In this document: one piece after another, positions 17,313 to 26,594 of the stretch
Numbering within the stretch: the stretch's first letter is position 1
How the letters are laid out: each line of letters opens with the position of its first letter
Assembly: GCF_009733925.1 (NCBI RefSeq)
Contig: NZ_WOEI01000012.1
Coordinates: 1-43,714 of the forward strand
From: Streptobacillus canis
Lineage (GTDB): Bacteria > Fusobacteriota > Fusobacteriia > Fusobacteriales > Leptotrichiaceae
Direction: 5' to 3'
DNA length: 43,714 nucleotides
Notes under the pieces: model-generated
What the model was told of the DNA's origin: nothing
The model's database searches: none
Seen by the model: the letters and a program-made list of their open reading frames with translations, nothing else
Translations under genes and position numbers: made by a program

Positions 17313-18181
17313 TGAAACCATATTTATTTAAAATTGGTAATTTTGAAATTAGAATTTACTCATTAATGTATATTATAGCTTTATTTACAGCAATATTTAT
17401 TGCAAAAAGAGATGATGTTGCTGAAAAAAGAGGAGTAAAGAAAAATATTATTGAAGATTATGCATATTTTGCAATAATAAGTGGATTAATTGGTGCAAGA
17501 CTTTATTATGTATTACTTAAATGGGGATACTATAGTCAAAACTTATCAGAAATAGTAAAAGTATGGCATGGAGGACTTGCAATACATGGAGGTATTATTG
17601 GAGGTATAATAGGTACAATAATATTTGCTAAAATGAAAAATGTTGATACATTAGTATTAATGGATATGGCAGTAGGGCCATTAATTTTAGGACAAGGTTT
17701 AGGTAGAATAGGAAATTTAGCTAATGGAGAAATTCATGGTTTTCCTACAATTACACCATTTTCTGTAATTTTAAAAGGTAATTTTACAACGTGGTGGCAA
17801 GAATTTAATGCTATGCCTTTATTAAAACAATTAGAATTTAAAGAATTAGTACCATGGGGAATTACTTTCCCATTAGATACACCAGCAGGACAAGAATTTC
17901 CAAATATGAAATTACACCCTGCTATGATATATGAAATGATATTAAATTTCATAGCATTCTATATCATATGGTTTGTATTTAGAAAGAAAGAATACTCAAG
18001 AGGTATACTAACTATGATATATATTGTTACCTATGGAATAATTAGAATTATTGTTTCAACATTTAGAGCTGAAGATTTACTAGTTGCAGGAATTAGAGCT
18101 CCATATATTATTAGTGCAGTAATGATAATTGTTGGTATAGCAGGAATAGCATATATTAAATCAAAAAAAGAAGTTAAATAA
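17312..18181 (+). CDS. lgt: Prolipoprotein diacylglyceryl transferase
   Basis: 289 aa inner-membrane enzyme with about seven helices. It moves diacylglycerol from phosphatidylglycerol to the lipobox Cys of prolipoproteins. Family signatures are present: GARLYYVL, HGGLAIHGG, the key GRIGNLANGEIHG loop and a C-terminal GIIRIIVSTFRAED. Several likely clients lie in this window (genes at 4044, 15530, 19167, 24645 and 33925). It starts at an ATG sharing one base with the previous stop and is 14 bases from trpS. Confidence 0.95.
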   Translation: MKPYLFKIGNFEIRIYSLMYIIALFTAIFIAKRDDVAEKRGVKKNIIEDYAYFAIISGLIGARLYYVLLKWGYYSQNLSEIVKVWHGGLAIHGGIIGGIIGTIIFAKMKNVDTLVLMDMAVGPLILGQGLGRIGNLANGEIHGFPTITPFSVILKGNFTTWWQEFNAMPLLKQLEFKELVPWGITFPLDTPAGQEFPNMKLHPAMIYEMILNFIAFYIIWFVFRKKEYSRGILTMIYIVTYGIIRIIVSTFRAEDLLVAGIRAPYIISAVMIIVGIAGIAYIKSKKEVK

Positions 18182-18195
18182 GGAAGGGATAAAAT

Positions 18196-19170
18196 ATGAG
18201 AAGTTTATCAGGAATACAACCTAGTGGAGTACTGCATCTAGGTAACTATTTTGGAGCATTAAAACAATTTGTTGATTTACAAGATAAATATGAAGGACTA
18301 TACTTTGTAGCTGATTATCATTCACTAACAAGTCAAATAGATCCAGAAATTTTAAGAACACAAAGTATGAATGTTGTTATGGACTATATTGCAGCAGGAC
18401 TTGATCCTAAAAAATCTACAATATTTTTACAATCATCTATACCACTACATACAGAACTTATGTGGATATTATCAAACCTTACACCTATGGCTTTACTTGA
18501 AAGAGGACATGCTTACAAGGATAAGGTTGCAAAAGGGATAAAAGCAAATGTTGGATTATTTAATTATCCAGTATTAATGGCAGCAGACATATTACTTTAT
18601 GAACCTGATTTTGTTCCAGTTGGTAAGGATCAAAAACAACATATAGAATTTACAAGAGATTTTGCAGTTAAATTTAATGAATTTTATGGTAAAGAAGTAT
18701 TTAAATTACCAGAAGCTTTAATACTTGATAGTGTAGCAACAGTAGTAGGTACTGATGGAGAAAAAATGTCAAAATCATATGGAAATATAATAAACATGTA
18801 TGCTCCTGAAAAAGTATTAAAGAAACAAGTAATGAGTATAGTAACTGATTCAACACCACTTGAAGATCCAAAAGATCCTGATAATAATGTTACTAAACTT
18901 TATTCATTATTTGCTGATGAAAACGAAGTTAAAATCATGAAAGAAAAATTCATGGCAGGTAATTATGGTTATGGCCATGCAAAGAAAGAATTATTTGAAA
19001 GAATTTTAGACTATTTCAAAGAGCAAAGAGAAAGAAGAATTGCTTTAGAAAATAACTTAGATTATGTAAAAGAAGTATTAAGAAATGGAAGGGAAGCAGC
19101 AAATAAAATAGCTTCAGCTAAAATGGTTGAAGTTAGAAAAGCTGTAGGATTGGTAAGTGATCAAATATGA
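18196..19170 (+). CDS. trpS: Tryptophanyl-tRNA synthetase
   Basis: 324 aa, normal for bacterial TrpRS. It charges tRNA-Trp. It is a class I synthetase with the HIGH-type motif in SGVLHLGNY near the N-terminus and KMSKS (GEKMSKSYGN) near residue 196. Other family segments are GLYFVADYHSLT and PVGKDQKQHIE. It begins with AAGGAAGGG as ribosome site, and its stop TGA overlaps the next ATG. I see no tryptophan-responsive leader; it sits within the long operon. Confidence 0.96.
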   Translation: MRSLSGIQPSGVLHLGNYFGALKQFVDLQDKYEGLYFVADYHSLTSQIDPEILRTQSMNVVMDYIAAGLDPKKSTIFLQSSIPLHTELMWILSNLTPMALLERGHAYKDKVAKGIKANVGLFNYPVLMAADILLYEPDFVPVGKDQKQHIEFTRDFAVKFNEFYGKEVFKLPEALILDSVATVVGTDGEKMSKSYGNIINMYAPEKVLKKQVMSIVTDSTPLEDPKDPDNNVTKLYSLFADENEVKIMKEKFMAGNYGYGHAKKELFERILDYFKEQRERRIALENNLDYVKEVLRNGREAANKIASAKMVEVRKAVGLVSDQI

Positions 19171-19628
19171 GAAAAATTTTAGCAGCAATGTTTATGGGAC
19201 TATTTTTAGTTTCTTGTTCTAGTGTTAGTATACCAACATCATTAATAAAAAGTTCGTTAGCAAAAAAAGTTGATGGAAAAAAAGAAATATATTTCTTTAA
19301 AGGTGAAACTAAAGTAACAAGAGTTTTTGTTGAAAATAAGAAATTAAATATAGAAATAGAACTTAAATTAGAAAATTCAGAAAAACCAATAGTAGCTTTA
19401 ATAGAAACAGAACTTAAATATTACCCACCAAAACTATATGCAACACATACAAATATTAAGAGTATAACTAATATTGCGTATGAAGGTGCAGTAAAAGAAG
19501 TAATAACTAGAATCGTTCAAACGATATTATTTAATAAAGAAATATTAAATGTTGGAGATACTATTAATCCTGAAAGAATCAAAGATATTTACGTAGGTGA
19601 AAAAGCAATAGTTGTTGAATTTAAATAA
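19167..19628 (+). CDS. Small lipoprotein, possibly DUF1439/YceB-like
   Basis: 153 aa. Signal peptide ending LFLVSC with Cys17 as the lipidation site. The mature part starts near residue 35 with a KKVDGKKEIYFF stretch and has amphipathic beta-strand character (LNIEIELKL), then a helix (AVKEVITRIVQTILF) and a final VGEKAIVVEF strand. That layout recalls YceB/DUF1439 or other lipid-binding alpha/beta lipoproteins, but I am not sure. It is the last gene of the pnp run, translationally coupled to trpS by an ATGA overlap. Confidence 0.6.
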   Translation: MRKILAAMFMGLFLVSCSSVSIPTSLIKSSLAKKVDGKKEIYFFKGETKVTRVFVENKKLNIEIELKLENSEKPIVALIETELKYYPPKLYATHTNIKSITNIAYEGAVKEVITRIVQTILFNKEILNVGDTINPERIKDIYVGEKAIVVEFK

Positions 19629-19644
19629 AAAAATATGATATAAT
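19615..19644 (+). promoter_or_regulatory. crr promoter, extended -10 type
   Basis: TTGAAT at 19615-19620 (within the end of the lipoprotein gene), 18-base spacer, TATAAT at 19639-19644 preceded by TGA. Confidence 0.6.
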
Positions 19645-19668
19645 TATATAAAAAACTAGGAGGAAAAT

Positions 19669-20190
19669 ATGGGATTTTTATGTCGTTTATTTGGTAACTG
19701 TAAAAAAGAAGAAGTTAAAAAAACTGGTGAAATTAAAATAGTGTCTCCTCTTGATGGTAAAGTAATACCTCTACAAGAAGTACCAGATCCAACTTTTGCC
19801 CAAGCATTATTAGGTAATGGTATTGGAGTAGAACCACAAAAAAGTGGTGTTGTAAAATCACCAGTAGATGGAACTATAATTCAATTATTTGAAACTAAAC
19901 ATGCTTTCGTTGTAGAAACAGAAGAGGGTGTACAAGTTTTAACTCACTTTGGTTTAAATACTGTTAAATTAAAAGGTGAAGGATTTGAAATTATAACTAA
20001 AGAAGGAAGCAAAGTTAAAGCAGGAGATCCGATAGTTAAATTTGATTATGATTTTTTAAAAGCCAATGCGGATTCAATTGTTACACCAGTTGTAATTTTA
20101 GAAACAGAAGAATATAAAGCTGTAAATCCAGTAGAAGGTTTAACTGAAGCAGTTGCAGGTGAAACTGTAATAATTAATATAGAAAAATAG
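19669..20190 (+). CDS. crr: PTS glucose-type EIIA protein
   Basis: 173 aa. It carries phosphate from HPr to a sugar EIIB domain and often signals sugar status. The fold-specific motifs are clear: SPLDGKVIPL, SPVDGTI, and the catalytic pair His78 (KHAFVVET) and His93 (LTHFGLNTV), matching His75 and His90 of the E. coli protein. It is free-standing, with no EIIB/EIIC gene adjacent, so it must serve an enzyme II encoded elsewhere. Flanked by its own promoter and a terminator, and followed by glycolysis genes. Confidence 0.93.
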   Translation: MGFLCRLFGNCKKEEVKKTGEIKIVSPLDGKVIPLQEVPDPTFAQALLGNGIGVEPQKSGVVKSPVDGTIIQLFETKHAFVVETEEGVQVLTHFGLNTVKLKGEGFEIITKEGSKVKAGDPIVKFDYDFLKANADSIVTPVVILETEEYKAVNPVEGLTEAVAGETVIINIEK

Positions 20191-20198
20191 TTATAAAG

Positions 20199-20228
20199 AA
20201 TGAGTATATGAAAATATATTCATTTTTT
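20199..20228 (+). terminator. Terminator after crr
   Basis: AATGAGTATA (20199-20208), loop TGAAAA, TATATTCATT (20215-20224) with one G-U pair, then Ts. The stem is weak because it is AT-rich. Confidence 0.55.
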
Positions 20229-20307
20229 ATTTTAAAAAATTAAATAAATAATATATTAAAATTAATATATTATCTATTATTTAAGTTTATAAATATATTG
20301 ATATATA

Positions 20308-20336
20308 TTGATTTTTTTGTTGAAAAATGATAAAAT
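20308..20336 (+). promoter_or_regulatory. pfkA-pyk promoter, extended -10 type
   Basis: TTGATT at 20308-20313, 17-base spacer, TAAAAT at 20331-20336 preceded by TGA. The upstream region 20225-20307 is almost pure A/T with short A and T tracts, as expected for a strong promoter. Confidence 0.65.
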
Positions 20337-20377
20337 ATGTAGGTAATTAATCAAGTTAGTATGAAACGGAGGAGACA

Positions 20378-21343
20378 ATGAAAAAGATAGCAATCTTAAC
20401 TAGTGGTGGAGATTCACAAGGTATGAACACTGCTATAAGAGTAGTTGCTAAAACAGCTATGCACAAAGGCATGGAGGTTTATGGTATAAGAAGAGGGTAT
20501 AAAGGAATTTTAGATAGAGATATATTTAAAATGACATTACTTGACGTTGCAGGTCTTGCAGGAAAAGGTGGTACTATGTTATTATCAGCAAGATTACCTG
20601 AATTCAAAGACCCAGAAGTTAGAACAAAAGCAGCTAATATTTTAAAAGAATATGGAATTGAAGGTTTAGTAGTAATTGGTGGAGATGGATCATTCCATGG
20701 AGCACACTATTTATACGAAGAGCACGGAATTAAAACAGTAGGAATACCTGGAACTATTGATAATGATATAGCAGGTACTGACTATACTATTGGATATGAT
20801 ACAGCATTAAATATAGTGCTTGAATCATTCAATCAAATTAGAGATACAGCTAAATCTCATGATAGAACTTTCTTTATAGAAGTTATGGGAAGAAACTGTG
20901 GAGATATAGCTTTAAATGCTGGAATTGCAGCAGGAGCAAATGGAATATTAATTCCAGAAGTAGAAACTTCAATTGATGATATAGTAAATATTATTAAAAG
21001 AAGAAGAGAAGCAGGTAAATTCTATGATGTAATTATTATGTCAGAAGGATATAAAAACAAAGAAAACGTTCTTAAAGAATTAAAAGAAAGAATGCCAGAA
21101 TTAGATGCTAAACTTGTAGTATTATCACACATTCAAAGAGGTGGTAATCCAACAGCAGCAGATAGATTACTTGCAACTAAATTAGGAGTAAAAGCAGTTG
21201 AATTATTAGTAGAAGGAAAATCAGGATTAATGGTTGGAGTTGAAAGTTCAAATGTAGTTACACATAAATTATCATATGCTTGGGAAAATTATAATAAAAA
21301 ATCTCAAGAAGATTATGATATAGCAATGATGTTATCAGTATAA
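20378..21343 (+). CDS. pfkA: 6-phosphofructokinase
   Basis: 321 aa, typical bacterial ATP-dependent PfkA length. It phosphorylates fructose-6-phosphate. The ATP-binding GGDSQGMN is at the N-terminus, GGDGSFHGA lies near residue 102, the catalytic segment PGTIDNDIAGTDYTIGYDTA contains the catalytic Asp, and the substrate-binding HIQRGG comes later. The Gly of GGDG is consistent with ATP rather than pyrophosphate use. The ATG follows GGAGGAG. It sits 27 bases before pyk, with which it forms a glycolytic pair. Confidence 0.96.
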   Translation: MKKIAILTSGGDSQGMNTAIRVVAKTAMHKGMEVYGIRRGYKGILDRDIFKMTLLDVAGLAGKGGTMLLSARLPEFKDPEVRTKAANILKEYGIEGLVVIGGDGSFHGAHYLYEEHGIKTVGIPGTIDNDIAGTDYTIGYDTALNIVLESFNQIRDTAKSHDRTFFIEVMGRNCGDIALNAGIAAGANGILIPEVETSIDDIVNIIKRRREAGKFYDVIIMSEGYKNKENVLKELKERMPELDAKLVVLSHIQRGGNPTAADRLLATKLGVKAVELLVEGKSGLMVGVESSNVVTHKLSYAWENYNKKSQEDYDIAMMLSV

Positions 21344-21370
21344 AGTTTAATATATATTAGGAGGAATTAG

Positions 21371-22810
21371 ATGAAAATTAAAATGACTAAGGTTGTATGT
21401 ACAATAGGACCTAAAAGTGAAAAGAAAGAAGTTTTAAAACAATTAATTTTAAGCGGAATGAACGTTATGAGATTAAACTTCTCACATGGAGATTTTGAAG
21501 AACATGGAGCAAGAATTAAAACTATTAGAGAAATCTCTCAAGAAACAGGAAAACACGTAGCAATCTTATTAGATACTAAAGGGCCAGAAATCAGAACAGG
21601 TTCACATGCTGAAGGAGACGTTAAATACGATTTAGTAGAAGGACAAGACTTTATAGTAACTACTGATTATGAGTTTAAAGGAACACCTGAAAAAATTTCA
21701 GTTTCTTACCCTAACATGACTAAAGATTTAAAACCTGGGGACACTATTTTAATAGATGATGGATTAATAGGATTAGAAGTTAAAAAAATCGAAGGTCAAG
21801 AAATCTTCTGTAAAGTTAAAAACTCAGGAGCTTTAGGACAAAAGAAAGGTGTTAACTTACCAGGAGTTTCAGTTTCTTTACCAGCATTAGCTGAAAAAGA
21901 TAAAGGAGATTTAAAATTCGGATGTGAAGTTGGTGTTGACTTCATAGCTGCATCATTCATAAGAAAAGCTTCAGACGTTGCTGAAGTTAGAAAAGTTTTA
22001 GATGAAAATGGTGGAGAACACATTAAAATAATTTCTAAAATTGAAAACCAAGAAGGAATCGATAACTTCGATGAAATCTTAGAATTATCTGACGGAATCA
22101 TGGTTGCAAGAGGAGACTTAGGAGTAGAAATACCAGTTGAAGAAGTTCCATTTGCACAAAAAATGATGATCAAAAAATGTAATGCAGCTGGTAAACCAGT
22201 AATTACAGCAACTCAAATGTTAGATTCAATGCAAAAAAACCCAAGACCTACAAGAGCAGAAGCAGGAGACGTTGCTAATGCAATCTTAGATGGTACAGAT
22301 GCAGTTATGTTATCAGGAGAATCTGCAAACGGTAAATATCCAGTTGAAGCTGTTAAAACAATGGCTACAATATCTGCTAAAACAGATGAATATGGAGTAC
22401 CTAAAGTATACTACAGCCACGATGTAACAATTACAGAAGCTGTTTCAAAAGGTGCAGTAGAAGCTGCAGAAAACTTAGGAGCTAAATTAATAGTTTGTTG
22501 GACAAAAACAGGAAGAGCTGCTAAAATGATTAGAAAATACAACCCTACAATGCCAATAATTGCTTTAACTGATTCAGAAGTTACTGCAAGACAATTAGCA
22601 TTAGTAAGAGGAGTTAGAGCAATAGTTGCTAAAGACTTAGACAACGCTGAACACTTCTTCGCTAAAGCTTTAGAAGTTGCTGCATCAAATGCTGCTACAA
22701 CTGAAGATGAAGCATACACAGGATTCAAAAAAGGTGACTTAGTAGTACTAGTAACAGGAATTTCTGAAACTGGAACAACTAACACTTTCAAAGTTGCAAG
22801 AATAGGATAA
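21371..22810 (+). CDS. pyk: Pyruvate kinase
   Basis: 479 aa, without the extra C-terminal PEP-utiliser-like domain found in many Bacillota. It makes pyruvate and ATP from PEP. Signatures: MRLNFSHG near the start, [12 protein letters not shown], the catalytic KIENQEG segment with its Lys, [12 protein letters not shown], and ATQMLDSM. The C-terminal allosteric domain starts at about 350. It uses noticeably more C-ending codons (AAC, TTC, GAC) than its neighbours, which suggests high expression. A strong hairpin follows directly. Confidence 0.97.
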   Translation: MKIKMTKVVCTIGPKSEKKEVLKQLILSGMNVMRLNFSHGDFEEHGARIKTIREISQETGKHVAILLDTKGPEIRTGSHAEGDVKYDLVEGQDFIVTTDYEFKGTPEKISVSYPNMTKDLKPGDTILIDDGLIGLEVKKIEGQEIFCKVKNSGALGQKKGVNLPGVSVSLPALAEKDKGDLKFGCEVGVDFIAASFIRKASDVAEVRKVLDENGGEHIKIISKIENQEGIDNFDEILELSDGIMVARGDLGVEIPVEEVPFAQKMMIKKCNAAGKPVITATQMLDSMQKNPRPTRAEAGDVANAILDGTDAVMLSGESANGKYPVEAVKTMATISAKTDEYGVPKVYYSHDVTITEAVSKGAVEAAENLGAKLIVCWTKTGRAAKMIRKYNPTMPIIALTDSEVTARQLALVRGVRAIVAKDLDNAEHFFAKALEVAASNAATTEDEAYTGFKKGDLVVLVTGISETGTTNTFKVARIG

Positions 22811-22825
22811 TAAAAATATAAAATA

Positions 22826-22859
22826 TAGAAAAAGAACTGGTTACACAGTTCTTTTTCTA
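22826..22859 (+). terminator. Hairpin terminator between pyk and recR
   Basis: A perfect 14-bp stem (22826-22839 with 22846-22859) around the loop GTTACA. The 3' arm includes a run of five Ts, and an A-rich arm lies opposite. It ends on the first in-frame ATG of the recR frame and thus masks it. Confidence 0.8.
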
Positions 22860-22873
22860 TGAAAGGTAATGTT

Positions 22874-23476
22874 ATGAAAAAAATAGATGAATTAGTGCAA
22901 GTATTATCTAATTTAAAAGGTATAGGAAAGAAAAATGCAACAAGAATTGCATTTGATTTACTTTCTAAAGATGAAGATGATATTAACTACCTTATATACA
23001 CTATTAAAAGTTCATATGATACTATAAAACCTTGTAGTATATGTCACAATCTAACTGATGTTGGTATATGTGAGATATGTACTTCAAATAATAGAAATAA
23101 GAATGTAATATGTGTAGTTGAAGATACCAGAGATATTTATGCTTTCAATAAAGCTAGTTCATATAACGGACTATATCATGTATTAGGTGGTAAAATTGAT
23201 CCGTTAAATGGAATAGGTATAGATGAATTAAATATTGATAGTCTATTAGCTAGAATAGAAGAAAATGTAAATGAGGTAATTCTTGCACTAAACCCTGATT
23301 TAGAAGGAGAAACAACTATACTTTACCTAACAAAATTACTAAATAATAAGAAAGTTAAAGTAAGTAGAATAGCAAGTGGTATACCTATAGGTGGTAACAT
23401 TGAATATTCAGATAGTGCTACTTTAATTAAATCATTAGAAGGTAGAGTAATAATAAATGAAAGAGAGGAAGAATAA
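22874..23476 (+). CDS. recR: Recombination mediator protein RecR
   Basis: 200 aa from the ATG at 22874. An earlier in-frame ATG at 22859 lies in the pyk terminator stem, whereas 22874 has AAAGG seven bases upstream and gives the family start [18 protein letters not shown]. RecR works with RecF/RecO to load RecA on gapped DNA. It has the helix-hairpin-helix region ([15 protein letters not shown]), a zinc finger with Cys54, Cys57, Cys66 and Cys69, and a Toprim domain ([10 protein letters not shown]). The C-terminal Walker-B-like region includes [14 protein letters not shown]. The stop shares one base with the metK start. Confidence 0.92.
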   Translation: MKKIDELVQVLSNLKGIGKKNATRIAFDLLSKDEDDINYLIYTIKSSYDTIKPCSICHNLTDVGICEICTSNNRNKNVICVVEDTRDIYAFNKASSYNGLYHVLGGKIDPLNGIGIDELNIDSLLARIEENVNEVILALNPDLEGETTILYLTKLLNNKKVKVSRIASGIPIGGNIEYSDSATLIKSLEGRVIINEREEE

Positions 23477-24624
23477 TGGAAAAGATATATTTCACATCAG
23501 AATTTGTATCACCAGGGCATCCAGATAAAATTTGTGATCAAATTTCAGATGCAGTACTTGATGCATGTTTAGCTGAAGATGAAAATTCAAGAGTAGCTTG
23601 TGAAACATTTGCAACTACAGGTTTTGTATTAGTAGGTGGAGAAATAACTACAAATACATATGTAGATATACAAAAATTAGTAAGAGATAAAATAAAAGAA
23701 ATAGGATATATACCAGGATTTGGATTTGATTATGATTGTGGAGTTGTAAATATGATACATTCACAATCACCTGATATAGCTCAAGGAGTTGATGTTGGAG
23801 GAGCTGGAGACCAAGGAATAATGTTTGGTGGAGCAGTAAATGAAACACCAGAATTAATGCCTTTAGCACTAAGTTTAGCTAGAAATATTATAGTTAAATT
23901 AACTACATTAACAAGAAATCAAACTTTAGTATGGGCAAGACCAGATGCTAAAGCACAAGTTACATTAGAATATGATGAAAATGGAGTAGTACAAAAAGTA
24001 GAATCAGTTGTATTATCAGTACAACATGATGAGGAAGTAACTTTAGAAACTATCAAAAAAGAATTAAAAGAATTAGTAATTAAACCAGCACTTGCTGAAT
24101 ATGGAAGAGATATTTCAGAAGTAGATAATTTCTATATTAATCCAACTGGACGTTTTGTTATAGGAGGACCACATGGAGATACAGGACTTACTGGAAGAAA
24201 AATAATAGTTGATACATATGGTGGATATTTCAGACATGGTGGTGGAGCATTCTCAGGTAAAGATAGCTCTAAAGTAGATAGATCAGCAGCTTATGCAGCA
24301 AGATGGATAGCTAAAAATATTGTTGCAGCTGGAATTGCTAAAAAATGTGAAGTTCAATTATCATATGCAATAGGAGTAATAGAACCAACATCAGTATTAG
24401 TTGATACATTTGGAACTTCAGAATATTCAGATAGTAGAATAGCTGAAGTAGTAAATGAAATATTTGATTTAACTCCACGTGGAATTGAAAAATCATTATC
24501 TTTAAGAAAACCATCATTTAGATACCAAGACTTAGCAGCATTTGGTCATATTGGAAGAAAAGATATAGATTTACCATGGGAAAAATTAGATAAAGTGGAT
24601 GAATTATTAAATAAAATAAAATAA
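23476..24624 (+). CDS. metK: S-adenosylmethionine synthetase
   Basis: 382 aa, normal length. It makes AdoMet from methionine and ATP. The start has [18 protein letters not shown], then [15 protein letters not shown], and the glycine-rich phosphate loop GGGAFSGKD with a following [10 protein letters not shown]. The ribosome site (GAGAGGAAG) lies in the end of recR. No SAM-riboswitch leader is possible here, since the gene is joined to recR. A peptide-binding lipoprotein gene follows after 20 bases. Confidence 0.97.
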   Translation: MEKIYFTSEFVSPGHPDKICDQISDAVLDACLAEDENSRVACETFATTGFVLVGGEITTNTYVDIQKLVRDKIKEIGYIPGFGFDYDCGVVNMIHSQSPDIAQGVDVGGAGDQGIMFGGAVNETPELMPLALSLARNIIVKLTTLTRNQTLVWARPDAKAQVTLEYDENGVVQKVESVVLSVQHDEEVTLETIKKELKELVIKPALAEYGRDISEVDNFYINPTGRFVIGGPHGDTGLTGRKIIVDTYGGYFRHGGGAFSGKDSSKVDRSAAYAARWIAKNIVAAGIAKKCEVQLSYAIGVIEPTSVLVDTFGTSEYSDSRIAEVVNEIFDLTPRGIEKSLSLRKPSFRYQDLAAFGHIGRKDIDLPWEKLDKVDELLNKIK

Positions 24625-24644
24625 AATAAAAGGTTAAGGTAAAA

Positions 24645-26138
24645 ATGAATAAAATATTAAAAAGAATAACATATATATTTGTTTTTGTTGCCATATTTTT
24701 TTCTTGTGGTAAAAAAGAAGAAAATATAGAAGATAGAGTATTAGTATATAATCTATTTTCAGCACCAAGAACTTTAGATCCTCATAAATATAATGATAAT
24801 ATTTCATTACAAATATCAAATTCAATTTATGAAGGACTATTAAGATTAGATGATAAAGGTGAGATTACTGGAGGTTTAGCAAAAAGCTATACTAAAGAAG
24901 GAAATACTTATTTATTTGAATTAAGAGATAAATTAACATATTCTGATGGTACGCCTATCACATTAGAAGATGTAGAAGAATCATTCTTAAGAGTTTTAGA
25001 TAAAGAATTTTTATCTCAATTTGCATCTCAATTATTTGTAATAAAAAATGCAAAAGATTATTATGAAGGCAAAGTTTCAAGAGAAGATTTAGGTATTAAA
25101 GTTGAAAATAATATGCTAGTTATTGAATTAGAAAAAGACATTAAATATTTCCTTTACTTAATGACTTTACCTATTAGTGCTCCATATAAAGAAGGTAAAT
25201 ATAATGGGCCATATAAATTAGAAATTAAAACTGAACAAGATATTATAATTTCTAAAAATGAAAATTATTGGAGAAGTTCAGAAGTTCATGTAGATAAAGT
25301 AAAATATGTGTACTTTAAAGATTTTTCAGTTTTAAATAATTTAATAAAAAATGAGGATATAGATATCTCAAGAGTTGATGTTGAATTATTAAATGAAGGT
25401 AATATCAATTCATATTATGATGGTAGAATTTGGTATTTAGACTATAATTTAATAAGTAATGAAATGCTAAAAAATATTCATTTAAGAAAAGCTATATCTC
25501 TTGCTATAGAGAGAGATGCTTATATGAATGTAAAAAATGATGGTTCAAAAAAAGCACTTAATTTAATAAATGAATTATTTGAATATACACCAGATTTCTT
25601 AATTGATGATTTTAATATAGAAACTGCGAAAGCTGAATTAGAAATTGCAAAAAAAGAATTAAATGTTGATAGTATTAAATTAGAATTATTATCAGGTAAT
25701 ACGCCTATAGAAGTAAAAGAAATACAATTTTTACAAGAGCAATTAAAGAAAAATTTAGATATAGAAGTTGAAGTTAAAACTGTACCATATGGAGATAGAC
25801 TGACATTAATTAAAGAAAACAATTACGATATTGCATTAAATACATGGTCTGCTAAATATAGAGACCCACTTGCAATATTAGATAGATTCTTGTTTAAAAA
25901 TAAAAAAATAGAAGTATTTGAACAAGAAAAATATAAAAACTTAGTTGAAGATTCAAGAATATTTACAGAAGATAGAATGGATAAAATAAAAGCTGCAGAA
26001 AAACTATTATTAGAAAATTATGTAGTTTCACCATTATATTTCTCAATTGAAAATCAATACGTAAGTGATAGAGTAACAAGCATAATAAACCATCCTATAG
26101 GAAATGTAACAGATCTTTCTTATGCTAGATGGAAATAA
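24645..26138 (+). CDS. Oligopeptide ABC transporter substrate-binding lipoprotein (family 5)
   Basis: 497 aa. The signal peptide ends IFFSC, with lipid attachment at Cys21. The mature protein has the family 5 (OppA/DppA) layout: SAPRTLDPHKYND near the start, IYEGLLRLDDKGEITGGLAKSY, then the LRDKLTYSDGTPITLEDV segment. The C-terminal half has the LRKAISLAIERDAY element. No permease or ATPase genes follow, so it must use components encoded elsewhere. It lies 20 bases after metK and ends at a bidirectional terminator. Confidence 0.88.
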   Translation: MNKILKRITYIFVFVAIFFSCGKKEENIEDRVLVYNLFSAPRTLDPHKYNDNISLQISNSIYEGLLRLDDKGEITGGLAKSYTKEGNTYLFELRDKLTYSDGTPITLEDVEESFLRVLDKEFLSQFASQLFVIKNAKDYYEGKVSREDLGIKVENNMLVIELEKDIKYFLYLMTLPISAPYKEGKYNGPYKLEIKTEQDIIISKNENYWRSSEVHVDKVKYVYFKDFSVLNNLIKNEDIDISRVDVELLNEGNINSYYDGRIWYLDYNLISNEMLKNIHLRKAISLAIERDAYMNVKNDGSKKALNLINELFEYTPDFLIDDFNIETAKAELEIAKKELNVDSIKLELLSGNTPIEVKEIQFLQEQLKKNLDIEVEVKTVPYGDRLTLIKENNYDIALNTWSAKYRDPLAILDRFLFKNKKIEVFEQEKYKNLVEDSRIFTEDRMDKIKAAEKLLLENYVVSPLYFSIENQYVSDRVTSIINHPIGNVTDLSYARWK

Positions 26139-26140
26139 AT

Positions 26141-26165
26141 AACGGAGTAGTTAAACTACTCCGTT
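26141..26165. terminator. Bidirectional terminator between the oppA-like gene and ruvX
   Basis: An 11-bp perfect stem, AACGGAGTAGT paired with ACTACTCCGTT, around a three-base loop, with T-rich and A-rich flanks. Its last base is the first base of the ruvX stop codon complement, so it can end both converging transcripts. Confidence 0.75.
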
Positions 26166-26593
26166 TATATTTTACCTTTATATTTATCTAAAAAGTTCTG
26201 TAATATTATTTGTGCTGCAACCATATCTACTACTTTTCTTCTCTCTTTTCCATTTTTTTTAGAAAAGTTTTTTAAATAGTATTCTGCTTCTTTAGTTGTA
26301 TATCTTTCATCCATGTAATGAATAGGGAAATCTTCAGGGATAAATGGTTTTAATTCTTCTACAAATCTATGTATTTTTTCAACTTGTATAGCATTTTGGC
26401 CATCTTTTGTTTTAGGTAGGCCTAAAACTAGGCCTACTATTCTTTCCTCTTTTATTATTTCCTTAATTCTTTCATATGGATTTGTGACATTTCTATCTAT
26501 AACTTCATAGCTAGAAGCAAACATTCCCAGTCCATCAGATTTTGCAACACCTATTCTAACATCACCAACATCAAGTCCTAAATAAAATTTCAT
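26165..26593 (-). CDS. ruvX: Putative pre-16S rRNA nuclease / Holliday-junction resolvase-like protein (YqgF/RuvX)
   Basis: 142 aa, typical for YqgF. It has an RNase H-like fold with acidic residues: Asp in LGLDVGDVRIGVAKSD at the N-terminus, VGLVLGLPKTKDG in the middle, MDERYTTKEAE, and the final KKVVDMVAAQ-type helix (here RRKVVDMVAAQIIL). E. coli YqgF helps 5' maturation of 16S rRNA, and an older name is Holliday junction resolvase. It starts one base after the alaS stop, so it is in the alaS operon. Confidence 0.92.
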   Translation of the reverse strand: MKFYLGLDVGDVRIGVAKSDGLGMFASSYEVIDRNVTNPYERIKEIIKEERIVGLVLGLPKTKDGQNAIQVEKIHRFVEELKPFIPEDFPIHYMDERYTTKEAEYYLKNFSKKNGKERRKVVDMVAAQIILQNFLDKYKGKI

Positions 26594-26594
26594 A

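Noticed and set aside
20191..20377. tRNA or small RNA gene in the crr-pfkA gap
   Set aside because: Apart from a weak terminator and the pfkA promoter the gap is nearly pure A/T, with no cloverleaf or GC-rich stems.
22411..22791. Long open frame on the minus strand within pyk
   Set aside because: It is a shadow of the pyk coding frame: low-complexity Ala/Ser/Val translation, no ribosome site, and pyk is unambiguous on the plus strand. The same applies to the other long antisense frames, such as 26794-27330 and 27853-28281 opposite alaS.
23648..23869. Leu/His-rich minus-strand frame within metK
   Set aside because: The composition is an artefact of AT-rich antisense reading; there is no start context and metK is intact on the other strand.
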